Source of the DNA: Lysinibacillus sp. BPa_S21
Lineage (GTDB): Bacteria > Bacillota > Bacilli > Bacillales_A > Planococcaceae
Direction: 5' to 3'
NCBI RefSeq assembly: GCF_023337795.1
Contig: NZ_JALIRS010000004.1
Location: forward strand, 186,001 to 250,000
DNA: 64,000 bases
This document shows positions 34,584-44,147 of this stretch, piece by piece. How positions within the stretch are numbered: the stretch's first letter is position 1; each line of letters opens with the position of its first letter. The notes under the pieces were generated by a model, which worked only from the letters and a program-made list of their open reading frames with translations, was not told the origin of the DNA and did not search any database. A program made the translations under genes and the position numbers.

Positions 34584-35981
34584 ATGCCAGTGAATTCGTT
34601 TGAAGAATATCCAATGAGTTGGAAGCCGAATATAAGCAAAGGTTCAGCTCCATTATATATAGCGATAGCTGAACAACTGGAACAAGATATCAAGGATGGA
34701 AAATTATCACCGGGCACGAAGCTACCTCCTCAGCGAGAGTTAGCTGATTTTTTAGATGTTAATTTAAGCACGATTACAAGAGCTTTTAAACTTTGTGGCC
34801 AAAAGGGGCTTATTTATGCTTCTATCGGTAATGGAACATTCGTTTCATCCGATGCGGCGACGAACAAAATTTTATTACCGACAAGTAATTCCTCTCAGAT
34901 GATTGAAATGGGTTCTGTGCTGCCAGAAAATCATGCAAATGAGGATATTACACGTTATATGAAAAAAATGATGAATGACCCTAATTTCAGCAAATTATTT
35001 CAGTACGGACGACCTGAAGGAAATGTGTGGCAAACAGAGGCAGCAATAAAGCTTTTGGAAAAGGTCAACTTTCAAACAGATCAGCCTGTATTGCTCGGTG
35101 CAGGAGGACAAAATGCGATTGTTGGTACATTAGCTGCATTGTTTCAGCCAGGAGATCGAATTGGTACAGATCCCATTACCTATGCAGGGATAAAAACAGC
35201 AGCAAATATGCTTGGTATCCAACTAGTGGCAATCCAACAAAGAAACGGTGAAATGACAAGAGAGGGACTATTATATGCTTGTAAAAATGAGCATATAAAA
35301 GGTCTTTATGTTATTCCGGATTTTCATAATCCAACTACCCATACAATGTCGATGGAAACAAGAAAAATGATAGCGGAAATAGCGAGGCAGAGAGACTTAA
35401 TCGTTATTGAGGATGCGATCTATAGTTTTCTTAAAGAGAAACCACTTGTACCAATAGCCTCCTTTGCACCAGAAAAGGTTATTTATATTGCTAGTGTATC
35501 AAAAACGATCTCACCTGGTTTACGACTATCCTATATTGTTACACCGCCAGCGCTACGAAAAAAAATAATGGAGACACTGTATAATATAAATATTTCAGTG
35601 TCCCTATTGATGGTGGAGCTTACCGCCAGGATGATTCATGATGGCGTTGCACAAACCATTTTAGAGAAGCATCGTTTGTATGCCAAGCAACAAAATGCCC
35701 TTGTCAATCAATATTTAGGGGAATATAACATATTAGGAGAAGAAGAATGTATTTTCAGATGGCTTATACTTCCTGAAAAATTCACCAGCGTTCAGTTTGA
35801 ATTGCTAGCAGCAAAAGCTGGTGTGCAAGTATATGCAGCTGAACGTTTTGCCGTAGGAAATGCGAAGCTAGTTAATGCAGTTCGTTTGGCTATCACTGCC
35901 CCTGAAAATCAGCTTGAACAAGCACTCATTATTTTGAAGGATTTACTTGAAAGTGATGGTGATTATACATTTGTTGATTGA
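34584..35981 (+). CDS. MocR-type GntR regulator with aminotransferase domain
   Basis: The N-terminal winged helix (about 25-90; PPQRELADFLDVNLSTITRAF) is of GntR type, followed by a fold-type I aminotransferase domain with the PLP lysine in IASVSKTISPGLRLS. Length 465 is the MocR standard. Such proteins sense PLP or an amino acid and switch a divergent gene. The ATG at 34584 has AAGGAG 13 bases upstream, a long spacing; ATG 34614 is an alternative but would have no better site. Confidence 0.88.
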   Translation: MPVNSFEEYPMSWKPNISKGSAPLYIAIAEQLEQDIKDGKLSPGTKLPPQRELADFLDVNLSTITRAFKLCGQKGLIYASIGNGTFVSSDAATNKILLPTSNSSQMIEMGSVLPENHANEDITRYMKKMMNDPNFSKLFQYGRPEGNVWQTEAAIKLLEKVNFQTDQPVLLGAGGQNAIVGTLAALFQPGDRIGTDPITYAGIKTAANMLGIQLVAIQQRNGEMTREGLLYACKNEHIKGLYVIPDFHNPTTHTMSMETRKMIAEIARQRDLIVIEDAIYSFLKEKPLVPIASFAPEKVIYIASVSKTISPGLRLSYIVTPPALRKKIMETLYNINISVSLLMVELTARMIHDGVAQTILEKHRLYAKQQNALVNQYLGEYNILGEEECIFRWLILPEKFTSVQFELLAAKAGVQVYAAERFAVGNAKLVNAVRLAITAPENQLEQALIILKDLLESDGDYTFVD

Positions 35982-36018
35982 TGTAAGGAAGGTTTATAAT
36001 AAAGGTATATAAAAAATG

Positions 36019-36110
36019 GTGATACGATGGCGTAATACTATTCATGAATATTTATTATGCGCCGTTGTGCAGACGCGCATAGCCCCAGTCTGAAGGGGAA
36101 GCCAAAGTAA
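36019..36110 (+). promoter_or_regulatory. Structured leader of the DNA polymerase IV gene
   Basis: Hairpins are apparent: GGCG(TAATA) at 36029 with TATTATGCGCC at 36053, then CCCC at 36083 with GGGG at 36095 and an outer GCC. The leader runs close to the start codon. I cannot match it to a known RNA class, and there is no LexA-type box in view. TATAAT at 35995 may be the promoter. Confidence 0.35.
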
Positions 36111-36125
36111 ATGAGGTGACAAAAT

Positions 36126-37361
36126 ATGAATAAAGGAAGAATCATTTTACATATTGACCTTAATTGCTTTTATGCCTCTGTTGAACAAATTTACGATCCC
36201 TCATTAAAAGGGAAACCTGTAGCCATCGCAGGTAATCCTAAAGAGCGTAGAGGTATTATTATTACGTGTAGCTACGAAGCAAGAGCAAATGGTGTTTATA
36301 CAACTATGAATGTTGGAGAGGCGCGCCGAAAGTGCCCAGAGCTAATTGTACTACCTCCAAATTTCGAACGATATAGAGCTGCGTCCAAGTCTTTTTTTAA
36401 TTTGTTAAAAGAGTATAGCGACATTCTCCAACCAGTTTCCATCGATGAAGGATATTTGCAACTTCCTATAGTGGAAGGCCAGCATGTTTTGCAACATGTA
36501 CAAAATATGCAAGATAGAATCTGGAACGAACTGCAACTCCCTTGCTCCATCGGCATTGCACCGAATAAATTTTTAGCAAAAATGGCAAGTGATATGAAAA
36601 AGCCAATGGGGATTACCATACTCCGTAAGCGTGATGTGCCCACAGTGTTATGGCCGATGGATGTCATTGAGATGCATGGGATTGGTAAAAGTACAGCGGA
36701 GAAATTAGGTAAATTAGATATTAAAACAATTGGAGAACTAGCTGTAGCAGATGAATATATATTAAAGCAAAACTTCGGCATTAATGGTCTAAGGATGAAA
36801 CAAAAAGCAAATGGCGAAGATGACAGACCTGTTGATCCAGAAGCAATATACGATACGAAAAGTGTAGGGAATTCTACAACACTTTCTTATGATACGACAG
36901 ATAGAGATGAATTATATAAAGTAATCGCAACACTTTCTGAAAAGGTAGCGGAAAGATTAAAGGCTAAGAAACTTGCCGGAGTCACTGTCAGTATCATGAT
37001 TCGTTCAGCTGACTGGGAAACATGTACACGCAGTAAGTCCATCAATAACGCGATTCATACAAAAGAGGATATCGTTGAGCATGCCTGGTATTTATTTAAT
37101 AAGCATTGGGATGAGGAGCCAGTACGATTACTGGGAGTTACCGTATCGAATGTCAGTGATATTAAAGAAACGACACAGCAGCTAACGTTATTTAACTTTG
37201 AAGAGCATGTAAAAGATGAACCAATCATTAAACTGGTTGATCAAATCGAGCAAAAGTTTGGAAAAGGAACGATTTTGCGGGGGTCAGATATTGCCAAACC
37301 AGTAGGGAAATATCAAGCAAATACGAGTTTTAGTAAGGACTTTTGGGACGAGCATAAGTAA
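36126..37361 (+). CDS. dinB: DNA polymerase IV (Y family)
   Basis: This translesion polymerase has the Y-family palm motifs: HIDLNCFYASVEQ with the first catalytic Asp (about 11-21), SIDEGYLQL with the Asp-Glu pair (about 104-112) and SIGIAPNKFLAKMAS. A helix-hairpin-helix thumb (IEMHGIGKSTAEKLG) and little-finger domain follow; 411 residues is full length. The usual SIDEAY is SIDEGY here. GAGGTGAC precedes the ATG. It is the last gene of its unit and ends in a strong terminator. Confidence 0.93.
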   Translation: MNKGRIILHIDLNCFYASVEQIYDPSLKGKPVAIAGNPKERRGIIITCSYEARANGVYTTMNVGEARRKCPELIVLPPNFERYRAASKSFFNLLKEYSDILQPVSIDEGYLQLPIVEGQHVLQHVQNMQDRIWNELQLPCSIGIAPNKFLAKMASDMKKPMGITILRKRDVPTVLWPMDVIEMHGIGKSTAEKLGKLDIKTIGELAVADEYILKQNFGINGLRMKQKANGEDDRPVDPEAIYDTKSVGNSTTLSYDTTDRDELYKVIATLSEKVAERLKAKKLAGVTVSIMIRSADWETCTRSKSINNAIHTKEDIVEHAWYLFNKHWDEEPVRLLGVTVSNVSDIKETTQQLTLFNFEEHVKDEPIIKLVDQIEQKFGKGTILRGSDIAKPVGKYQANTSFSKDFWDEHK

Positions 37362-37401
37362 AAAGGAACAAATGAAGGATTAGTTTCTTTGGAGTATAAT
37401 T

Positions 37402-37442
37402 AAATGATATCAAAGCCATCAATGAATTGATGGCTTTGATAT
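37402..37442 (+). terminator. Terminator of the DNA polymerase IV gene
   Basis: ATATCAAAGCCATCAA and TTGATGGCTTTGATAT form a perfect 16-base stem with a 4-base loop; TTTG follows. The near-perfect palindrome could act both ways. Confidence 0.85.
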
Positions 37443-37515
37443 TTGCCGCTTCTGAATTGAAAACTTCTTTTCATTAAATATATCTTCATCTAACTAGTTT
37501 AACTTTCAACTAACT

Positions 37516-38250
37516 TCAAATTTTTAAATTATTTTTAGCCTCGTCTACAAATGACCAATAGAGCTCATAAAACTCTTTTGATTTTAGTTCTTCTGCCGGA
37601 GTCGTTCCGTAATGCCATTGTCCATTTGTGCTTCCTAGTATCGTAATCCCTCCAACTACGACATCGTAGTCATAACCACCTAAAGAATTGATGCTAGGAC
37701 GTACCATGCCACCTGCAGCAAGACTATTATTTGTTTCCAATTGTATATTGTCGTGTTTTATTAAATAATCTACAAGCGTCATTTCACGGTTCTGCGTTGT
37801 TTCCTCTGACTCAAATTTTTTTATTGCTTGCATTGCTTGTTTGTGAAGCGTTTTTCGGTCAGGGGATACGGAAGAAATATATTGTGCGTGTAATTTATTC
37901 TTCTCGTAATGAAATCCTTCTATGGCGTCTCGATTTGTATTCTGCACTGATTTTTCAACTAATGCTTTAAGTTGGCTGATTAATACATCCTGCGGGGGAA
38001 CTTTCATGCCTTTTGTCGGGATGATGTCCCAATTTGGTGTGTTTAAGGAGCGACTCGCAACAAGATTGACATTCGACTTCATTCCTACTTCATTTGGCGT
38101 ATAGTTGTACAGTAGTTCGGAAGTCTGAACACTTTCCTTAGAATATACATATGCTTCTGCTAAATAACACTGAGCACTTTTTATAGAATCTTTTTTATTC
38201 GTTGAATATACAGGGGTAGATTGTATTTGCGATAAATTAGTGATCTTCAT
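37516..38250 (-). CDS. Hypothetical protein
   Basis: I recognise no family. The 244-residue protein has no signal peptide. Its N-terminal 100 residues are polar (SIKSAQCYLAEAYVYSKES), a helical middle follows (about 85-160), and the end has a Gly-rich GGYDYDVVVGGITILG and a Trp-containing tail. The style is that of small Firmicute proteins linked to sporulation or phage-like tails, but nothing decisive is visible. GAAAGGGATG stands upstream of the ATG at 38250, with TATAAT a few bases further. Confidence 0.55.
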   Translation of the reverse strand: MKITNLSQIQSTPVYSTNKKDSIKSAQCYLAEAYVYSKESVQTSELLYNYTPNEVGMKSNVNLVASRSLNTPNWDIIPTKGMKVPPQDVLISQLKALVEKSVQNTNRDAIEGFHYEKNKLHAQYISSVSPDRKTLHKQAMQAIKKFESEETTQNREMTLVDYLIKHDNIQLETNNSLAAGGMVRPSINSLGGYDYDVVVGGITILGSTNGQWHYGTTPAEELKSKEFYELYWSFVDEAKNNLKI

Positions 38251-38519
38251 AACTTTATTACATCCCTTTCAAATTATAGGCATTTGAAGTGTTCTAGTTT
38301 TTTCAGTTTTGACACTATGAATATTTATCAAACAGCAATTTACACTTAATATATAATTGTACAATAAATTGAATAAGTGTAAAAAACCACTTACTAGTAT
38401 TTATCGACGAGCCTTTATTTCTTTTGAACTTATTTTGATGTAGATTTGTAAAAAGGTTAATCGTTTATATTAAAGGGGCTTTAGTTCAAAAAGAACAGAA
38501 CAACTTCCAATCAAACAGA

Positions 38520-38558
38520 AAACCGTCATTTCATTTCGAAATAACGGTTTTCTATTAT
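38520..38558 (-). terminator. Terminator after the metzincin gene
   Basis: AAAACCGT and ACGGTTTT arms with an inner ATTTC/GAAAT stem; followed by T-rich sequence on both strands. Confidence 0.7.
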
Positions 38559-38608
38559 TCTTATCTAAAATACCATTGAATAGTATTTAACGTATCAAGA
38601 TAGAAATT

Positions 38609-40708
38609 TTATATATTTGTAAAGTGTTCATTTTCCTTTTGTTCGTAGGATTCGCGACGATCTTTGATTTTTTGTAATACACTATCTAGAACATTTCGCT
38701 CAGATAGCGTTTGATAAAGGACAGTTTGTACCTCTGCGGCTTCCTTGTTTTCTTCTTGGGTACTTAGAAATTCACTGTATGTTCCCATATATTCTTGATA
38801 ATCAATATTAGAAAGTGTCTTAGCAGCAATTTGGTTGTGCTTAGTTAAAGCAGAAGTAAACTGTTTACGTGCCTCATCTGGTTGAGCAGGTATTAGTTTG
38901 ATTTTACCTCTTGTATCTGAGTCTCCTGTGAAATCAAGGAATTGATAATCGAACGCCAATGGTTTAGCAAGAGCGATATGAGCGTGAAGGGCAACAGCAT
39001 GGTCACTAAGTTTTTCGGTTACCTCACGAAGGATATCGTTGCCTTTGTCAAGAAAACGACTGCCATCCAATGCAAGAACACGGCCTACTTCTTCAGAGAA
39101 AAAGTCTTGAGCAAGGAATTCTTGATCGTATCCGGTAGGTGGTAAAACTCGAAGTCTTAAGTTATTTGATACGATGTTATGGCCGTTTATTTGCATAGCC
39201 ACTTGAATGTTATAAAATCCTGGGTCATCAATTAACCAGCCATTTTTCCCAACGGAAACGAAAATGGTTTCATACAGTGATTCACCGGGCATCATTACTT
39301 TGTTCTCTATGTTCCATAAATATTGAACATGAGGTAGTAACCGACGCCCTTGTTTTCCTTCTTTTTTAACCATTACAGACATTCCGTATAAATCAGACAA
39401 TAAATGTTTATTGATTGTCTGAGGTTGATTTGAAGTATTAGTTAGTTTGATTTCAATAACTGTTGGTTCTAACCATTGGAATATAGGAGTTTTACGGTTA
39501 ACCCTCAGTTCAAGATTAAAAGACGGGTGAATAGACATGATTGGCTGCTCAAAACCATGATCAACAGCCCAGTCAGCATTACCCATTTGTACGAAGCGCT
39601 CAGGTGCGTGTCGCATAAACAAAAGCTCTTGATCACTAAAACGATACTCAAAGCTTTTAAAGAACTCCTTGCCACCAGATTTACTATCGAAATTGTAGGG
39701 ATAATTCATAAAGCTTAGCGCTTTAGGTTCTGGGGTAAGAGGGCGCTCCAACGGTTCCCAAGGATGACCTAGATGTTTTTGCCAAGAGTGCAGGAGATTG
39801 AAAGCATGTCCCATCTCATGGCAAGCACACCAAAAACGATATCGCTGTACAAAAGCTTCAGGAGCGGGGTCACCTTTAGGTGGATCAGCAATAAATGAAT
39901 TATTAAAAATAGCAGTCCCTTGGCGATGGTTCGGACCTATGCTATCAAACATAATACCGCCCAGACCATGTCCTTCTTCAGCTTCCGAATTTGCAAAGAA
40001 TGTCCACATGGACCATTGGGGCTTATTATCAAAATGTGACCAATATACTTGCATGGCATCATGCATCTCTTGAGTGTTCCACTTTTTATCAGTCCCTGCA
40101 TAGTCTTTGGAAACAATATTATTACCCTCTGATATTTTTACATCAAACCCAGTGCGTTTAAAAACTTCTGAAATGGATAAAGTTTCATCCGGCAAAGAGG
40201 TTGGCATGTCTGGGTGAGCGTGAGTTTGATAGGTAGTAACTGGTGTTGTACCTTCTTCAGCATCGAATTCAAATTCCACAGGGTGGAAGTAAGGAGTTTG
40301 AAACTGGAAAGTGCTAGTTCTGTCTATCTCCCCTCCAATTAAAAATGCGACTTCTGCTGTATGCTGTTCAGGCAATGAACCGCGTGTTACCTGTATTTTT
40401 ACATTTGTATAAGGAAATGATTGTAGTTCGTCTAGGTATTTATTTCGAATATTGCCTGTCCAAGTATCCGGACCATTAGCTGTCAACTTAGCAATCCAAT
40501 GAATAGTAGAAGACTGGTTTGAAATAATCGTTCCGCTTGCTACCAGTTGTGGGTAGTATCCATCTACATCAAGGCGAAGTTCCTCACGAATTTGCTGTTC
40601 ACTCCATGCATATAAGCCACTGATTGGTGCGAGGGGAAATTCTACTAAACTAGAAGGGTTAATGGCTTTTACTAATTCTTTAGCTTCGTTCGTTTTGTTT
40701 TGATCCAT
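38609..40708 (-). CDS. Metzincin-like zinc metallopeptidase without signal peptide
   Basis: The 699-residue protein has HEMGHAFNLLH (His297, His301, His307 as zinc ligands, Glu298 as base), an HExxHxxNxxH variant of the metzincin site in which Asn replaces Gly, and a Met-turn SFMNYP about 25 residues later. The region before it (30-190) is rich in beta strands; the region after 400 has beta-sandwich text (IFQWLEPTVIEIKLTNTSNQPQT) and a helical tail. No signal peptide or membrane span is seen. The ATG at 40708 follows GGAGGTAATACAG; the longer frame to 40765 lacks a ribosome binding site. Family and target are unknown. Confidence 0.78.
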   Translation of the reverse strand: MDQNKTNEAKELVKAINPSSLVEFPLAPISGLYAWSEQQIREELRLDVDGYYPQLVASGTIISNQSSTIHWIAKLTANGPDTWTGNIRNKYLDELQSFPYTNVKIQVTRGSLPEQHTAEVAFLIGGEIDRTSTFQFQTPYFHPVEFEFDAEEGTTPVTTYQTHAHPDMPTSLPDETLSISEVFKRTGFDVKISEGNNIVSKDYAGTDKKWNTQEMHDAMQVYWSHFDNKPQWSMWTFFANSEAEEGHGLGGIMFDSIGPNHRQGTAIFNNSFIADPPKGDPAPEAFVQRYRFWCACHEMGHAFNLLHSWQKHLGHPWEPLERPLTPEPKALSFMNYPYNFDSKSGGKEFFKSFEYRFSDQELLFMRHAPERFVQMGNADWAVDHGFEQPIMSIHPSFNLELRVNRKTPIFQWLEPTVIEIKLTNTSNQPQTINKHLLSDLYGMSVMVKKEGKQGRRLLPHVQYLWNIENKVMMPGESLYETIFVSVGKNGWLIDDPGFYNIQVAMQINGHNIVSNNLRLRVLPPTGYDQEFLAQDFFSEEVGRVLALDGSRFLDKGNDILREVTEKLSDHAVALHAHIALAKPLAFDYQFLDFTGDSDTRGKIKLIPAQPDEARKQFTSALTKHNQIAAKTLSNIDYQEYMGTYSEFLSTQEENKEAAEVQTVLYQTLSERNVLDSVLQKIKDRRESYEQKENEHFTNI

Positions 40709-40894
40709 CTGTATTACCTCCATGTTTATTATTTTTTGTCTTTCTTCCTCAATCCCAAGAGCCACAATGCTTCAAAAAATTCTAAATGTGTTTCAAGTAT
40801 TATATATGCTGCAGTAACTATAAATATGACACATAAACACTAAAAATTGGTAAAATAAATACAGTGTGTAAAAATGTAGGTCTTAACCATAACG

Positions 40895-41160
40895 AGTGGT
40901 TGATTTCCGTTTCGACTGGGCGCTTTGTAGCTGACGCTTCGCTTTCGCTACAGATAAAACATTTGTAGCTGACGCTTCGCTTTCGCTACAGATAAAACAT
41001 TTGTAGCTGACGCTTCGCTTTCGCACAGAGCAGAGCTTCCTGGGGCGTCGGGGCAACAGGATGTTGGTCACGAAGGCGTTATCACAGGACGTGATGCTTT
41101 TAGCCTTCGTTCCTCTATATCGCTGATCCCCGAGGAGTCGCCCAGTCTCCACTCCAATCA
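40895..41160 (-). repeat. Dispersed intergenic repeat, long copy 4
   Basis: On the minus strand it runs from GGGCGACTCCTCGGGGATCAG through GATAACGCCTTCGTGACCAAC to CGAAACGGAAATCAACC, matching copy 2. It contains an internal 38-bp tandem repeat (TTTGTAGCTGACGCTTCGC core) at 40924, 40962 and 41000. ORFs through it are artefacts. Confidence 0.85.
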
Positions 41161-41281
41161 ACTTATAAACATGGTAACACTTTAACAAAATTATCCGCTG
41201 CATTTAGGGATGATTCGAAATATGTAAGAATAATCTGTTTATTTCCCGGGGAATACAAGAACAAAGAAAGAAGGTGTAGTA

Positions 41282-41455
41282 ATGCAATATAAAGAGTACG
41301 GTAATCTACATAAGCCGCTCATAGTGTTGATTCATGGGGGTGGTGTTGGAGGGTGGATGTGGGATAAATAAGTCCAATACTTTTCCGATTATCATTGCGT
41401 TGTACCAGAATTAATAGATAATGAGGCTAATAATATTTTCAGGTCGAAGATATAA
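41282..41455 (+). pseudogene. Alpha/beta-hydrolase N-terminal fragment with internal stop
   Basis: A good ribosome binding site (GAAAGAAGGTG) leads into MQYKEYGNLHKPLIVLIHGG and WMWDK, the start and oxyanion-hole HGGG of an alpha/beta hydrolase, then a TAA at 41369. The frame continues as VQYFSDYHCVVPELIDNE, which still looks like the family, and ends at 41453. The catalytic Ser, Asp and His regions are missing. Confidence 0.75.
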
Positions 41456-41607
41456 AAAAAACCTTCGAAGAATTGCTTGAAAAGGGAGTGTCCTTTATCG
41501 ACCAACCACATGTTGTTGCGAAAATGGGAAATACAGAAACGTGGATGGCTTTCTTTAAAGATACTGAAGGAAATACACATGCTTTAATGTGCGAAGTACA
41601 AATTTAA
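41443..41607 (+). pseudogene. C-terminal fragment of a VOC/glyoxalase-family gene
   Basis: The frame EDIKKTFEELLEKGVSF, then ETWMAFFKDTEGNTHALMCE, is the C-terminal half of a vicinal-oxygen-chelate protein with the metal Glu near the end. It has no start codon of its own and is joined directly to the broken hydrolase, so a deletion fused two remnants. Confidence 0.7.
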
Positions 41608-41833
41608 TTCGTAATAACTTCTTTATTAAAGGCTGTTTTCGTAAAGATTGTTGCAATCGGGCCATTTTCTTGTGTAACACATTTGAAGAAAATCTTTATG
41701 GAGCGAAGAAATTGTGAAGATTTCCATTTAAACTAAAGACGCAAGTTAGTTATACAATATTTATTGATTTAATTAAAAACACTTGCACGGAGCAACTTGT
41801 GAGCCTATCGAAGCAGTGAAATGGAGGTATAGG

Positions 41834-42262
41834 ATGAAGAAAAAACAAATTCGAGCCATAGCTATTTGTGTATTTAGGAGAGGCGATTCGATACTTGTCG
41901 CTGAAGGCATTGATGAAGTAAAGTGTGATCATTTCTATCGACCAATTGGCGGAGGAATTGAATACGGGGAGACAAGTTCTGAAGCATTAAAGAGGGAAGT
42001 ACTTGAAGAAATCGAGGCAGATATAACTAACTTAAACTATTTAGGTACAATTGAAAACATATTTACATTTAACGGTGACCTTGGACACGAAGTAGTTTTT
42101 GTATATGATGCTGAATTTGTTGAAAAGTCCTTTTATGAAAAGACTTCTTTTCTTGGGCAAGAAGATAATGGTGCAACCTTCAAATTGCTTTGGAAGCCAA
42201 TTAGCGATTTTACAAATAATAAATTAAAATTAGTTCCAGAAGGATTATTCGATTTGCTTTAA
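41834..42262 (+). CDS. Nudix hydrolase
   Basis: The Nudix box GGGIEYGETSSEALKREVLEE is complete in its catalytic residues (REVLEE helix), with the final Gly replaced (EEIEADI). Residues 1-142 form the single domain. Such enzymes cleave nucleoside diphosphate derivatives; the substrate is unknown. I use ATG 41834, preceded by GGAGGTATAGG, and not the upstream ATG at 41783. It appears monocistronic. Confidence 0.85.
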   Translation: MKKKQIRAIAICVFRRGDSILVAEGIDEVKCDHFYRPIGGGIEYGETSSEALKREVLEEIEADITNLNYLGTIENIFTFNGDLGHEVVFVYDAEFVEKSFYEKTSFLGQEDNGATFKLLWKPISDFTNNKLKLVPEGLFDLL

Positions 42263-42432
42263 ATCGCTAAATAAGTTAAAAACCTTCTTTCTTGTACAAA
42301 TTGATCAGCATTCTCTTAATAAAGCTAAAATTGTGAAGCAATAACCTTAAGCTATCGAATGCTTTAGTTAAAGAAGATAGTTAAAAGAGAAGCAATAATC
42401 TTCTTTATTAAATGACGGGGGTTTTACCTCAA

Positions 42433-42466
42433 GATGGGGTTCTACAAAGATCCCATCTTTTTCTTG
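42433..42466 (+). terminator. Terminator downstream of the Nudix gene
   Basis: AAGATGGG and CCCATCTT arms are followed by TTTCTTG. Confidence 0.75.
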
Positions 42467-42584
42467 TTCAACTAACTGTGCAGTATTGTTAAATAATCAA
42501 AGTAAACAGTTATCGTCCCATTGTTAATACTAGAATTTGAATACAGGATAGTGCAAAATAACAAGAACATAGGAGGTATGAAAT

Positions 42585-43022
42585 TTGAAGATCCGAAGAA
42601 TAGATCATGTGGGAGTAATTGTAAATGATCTCTCAGCCGCTAAAGAGTTTTTTCACGATTTTGGACTTGAGGTGAAAGGGGAATGGGAAATGGAAGGAGA
42701 TTTGATGGGATATGCAGTTGGGCTTAATGACGTTAAAGTATCGTGTGTAGGATTAGGAACGCCAGAAGGTCAGACGTGGATAGAGCTAATCAAATTTTAT
42801 ACACCGTCAGATGAAAAAGATATTCAGCAACCCCTTGCAAATACACTGGGTATCCGACATATTGCATTTACTGTTGAAGATATCGAAGCTGTTGTTGCCA
42901 AATTGAAAAGGAAGGGTACGGAAATCTTTAGTGAGATACAGCAGTATGAAGAAAGTTATAAATTATGCTACGTTCGGGGTCCAGAGGGAATAATTTTGGA
43001 GTTGGCTGAGGAAATCAAATAA
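42585..43022 (+). CDS. VOC-family protein (methylmalonyl-CoA epimerase/glyoxalase-like)
   Basis: The protein starts RRIDHVGVIVNDLSAAKEFF with the first metal His, and ends in YVRGPEGIILELAEE with the metal Glu; both beta-alpha-beta modules are present in 145 residues. Lactoylglutathione lyase and epimerase relatives share this layout and the substrate cannot be fixed. TTG 42585 is the start, because AGGAGG stands 8 bases before it; the nearby ATG is in another frame. Confidence 0.85.
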   Translation: MKIRRIDHVGVIVNDLSAAKEFFHDFGLEVKGEWEMEGDLMGYAVGLNDVKVSCVGLGTPEGQTWIELIKFYTPSDEKDIQQPLANTLGIRHIAFTVEDIEAVVAKLKRKGTEIFSEIQQYEESYKLCYVRGPEGIILELAEEIK

Positions 43023-43154
43023 GTAATGTTAAGAATTTAATGTCATGCTCCAAAGTAAAGGTAGCTTTTCTTATTGAGTTAACTATGCGGATTAATAAAG
43101 ACTACTACAATAAATTAGATTGCACTGTATAGAAATCTAAGGGAGAGTTGACGT

Positions 43155-43541
43155 GTGGAAATCATTGGGGATGTTTTGCCCAGACATAAGTATGATAATG
43201 CTAGAGTAGAAATGATTAAAAATTTGGATAGAGATAAAATATTGCCTTTACTGCCTAACCTTCTTGAATGGATTCAAGATATGAATTGGCCAGTAGCACC
43301 AAGCATATTAGAATTACTTTTAACTTTTCCAAAAGAAATTGTCCCACATGTGCAAGATGTTTTATCTTCAGATGACGAAAATTGGAAGTGGTTTGTTTTA
43401 CACTTTTTGGTTATTGAATTGCCAGGAAAGTCAAGAGTTCAGTTTAGAGAGTATTTAACAAGAGTTGCTGAAACACCTACACATAATGAACTCGCAGAAG
43501 AACTTGATAAAATCGCAAAAGAGATTTTGGATACCATCTAA
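43155..43541 (+). CDS. DUF5071-like protein
   Basis: This 128-residue acidic protein has the pattern LLPNLLEWIQDMNWPVAP, then LSSDDENWKWFVLHFLV, which I associate with DUF5071: short alpha-helical repeat proteins of unknown role. Start GTG 43155 with GGGAGAG upstream. Single gene. Confidence 0.72.
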   Translation: MEIIGDVLPRHKYDNARVEMIKNLDRDKILPLLPNLLEWIQDMNWPVAPSILELLLTFPKEIVPHVQDVLSSDDENWKWFVLHFLVIELPGKSRVQFREYLTRVAETPTHNELAEELDKIAKEILDTI

Positions 43542-43829
43542 AAAAAGATCTCTTTTCAACTCCCATGAAAGAACTTAACCATTGTGGTGAAGGAATTAAC
43601 ATAAGAGGGGTCTTTTTGGGTCAAAATTAGCGATTTGATTGATGACTATATAGGATTCAGCAAATTTAAAATTGAATAGATAAGTATCATGAATACCATT
43701 TGGTGCTATGTTTTTAATGTTTTAAGGATATATGCAAGGTTAACAGTGCACTAATAAGGTTTGCTTCAGTAAAATAAGGTATATTATATTTGTTGAATAA
43801 ATTCTCTTTAAAGACAGTAGGTGAACAAA

Positions 43830-43979
43830 GTGGGGAAATATCAATTGGATACAAAGGGTAAGGCAGCTGTGACAAAGTATCATGAAAAAAACAAGCCTGC
43901 CAAATTTGATAAAAAGCAGCAACTTGAAAAAATACGTGCGGAGTATTTGAAAAAGAAGCAAGAACAAGCAGATAAATAA
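43830..43979 (+). CDS. Small basic protein (49 aa)
   Basis: The frame begins MGKYQLDTKGKAAVTKYHEK and continues to EYLKKKQEQADK; it is highly basic and helical. GTAGGTGAACAAA precedes the GTG start at 43830. Similar lysine-rich small proteins occur in Bacillus, possibly with nucleic-acid contacts, but no family is assigned. The minus-strand frame over the same bases is a shadow. The preceding 43542-43829 shows nothing else. Confidence 0.6.
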   Translation: MGKYQLDTKGKAAVTKYHEKNKPAKFDKKQQLEKIRAEYLKKKQEQADK

Positions 43980-44147
43980 TTCTTTTGCAAGGCTTAAAAT
44001 GGTTTGAAGCGTTCTGTCATGCAAACTGAACAATTGAGCAACTGCGTTACAATTAGCGCACAGAGCAAGTTCAAGTGTTCAAAGAAGTAATAGAATAAGG
44101 GTAGTAAAGGAAGCGGGATAAACGAAATGTTTATCTCGTTTTTTTAT

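Noticed and set aside
40883-41203. Minus-strand 106-codon frame rich in SEASATNVLSVAK
   Set aside because: Product of the 38-bp tandem repeat in dispersed repeat copy 4.
43740-44033. Minus-strand 97-codon hydrophobic frame
   Set aside because: It is the shadow of a 49-residue plus-strand protein with a ribosome binding site.
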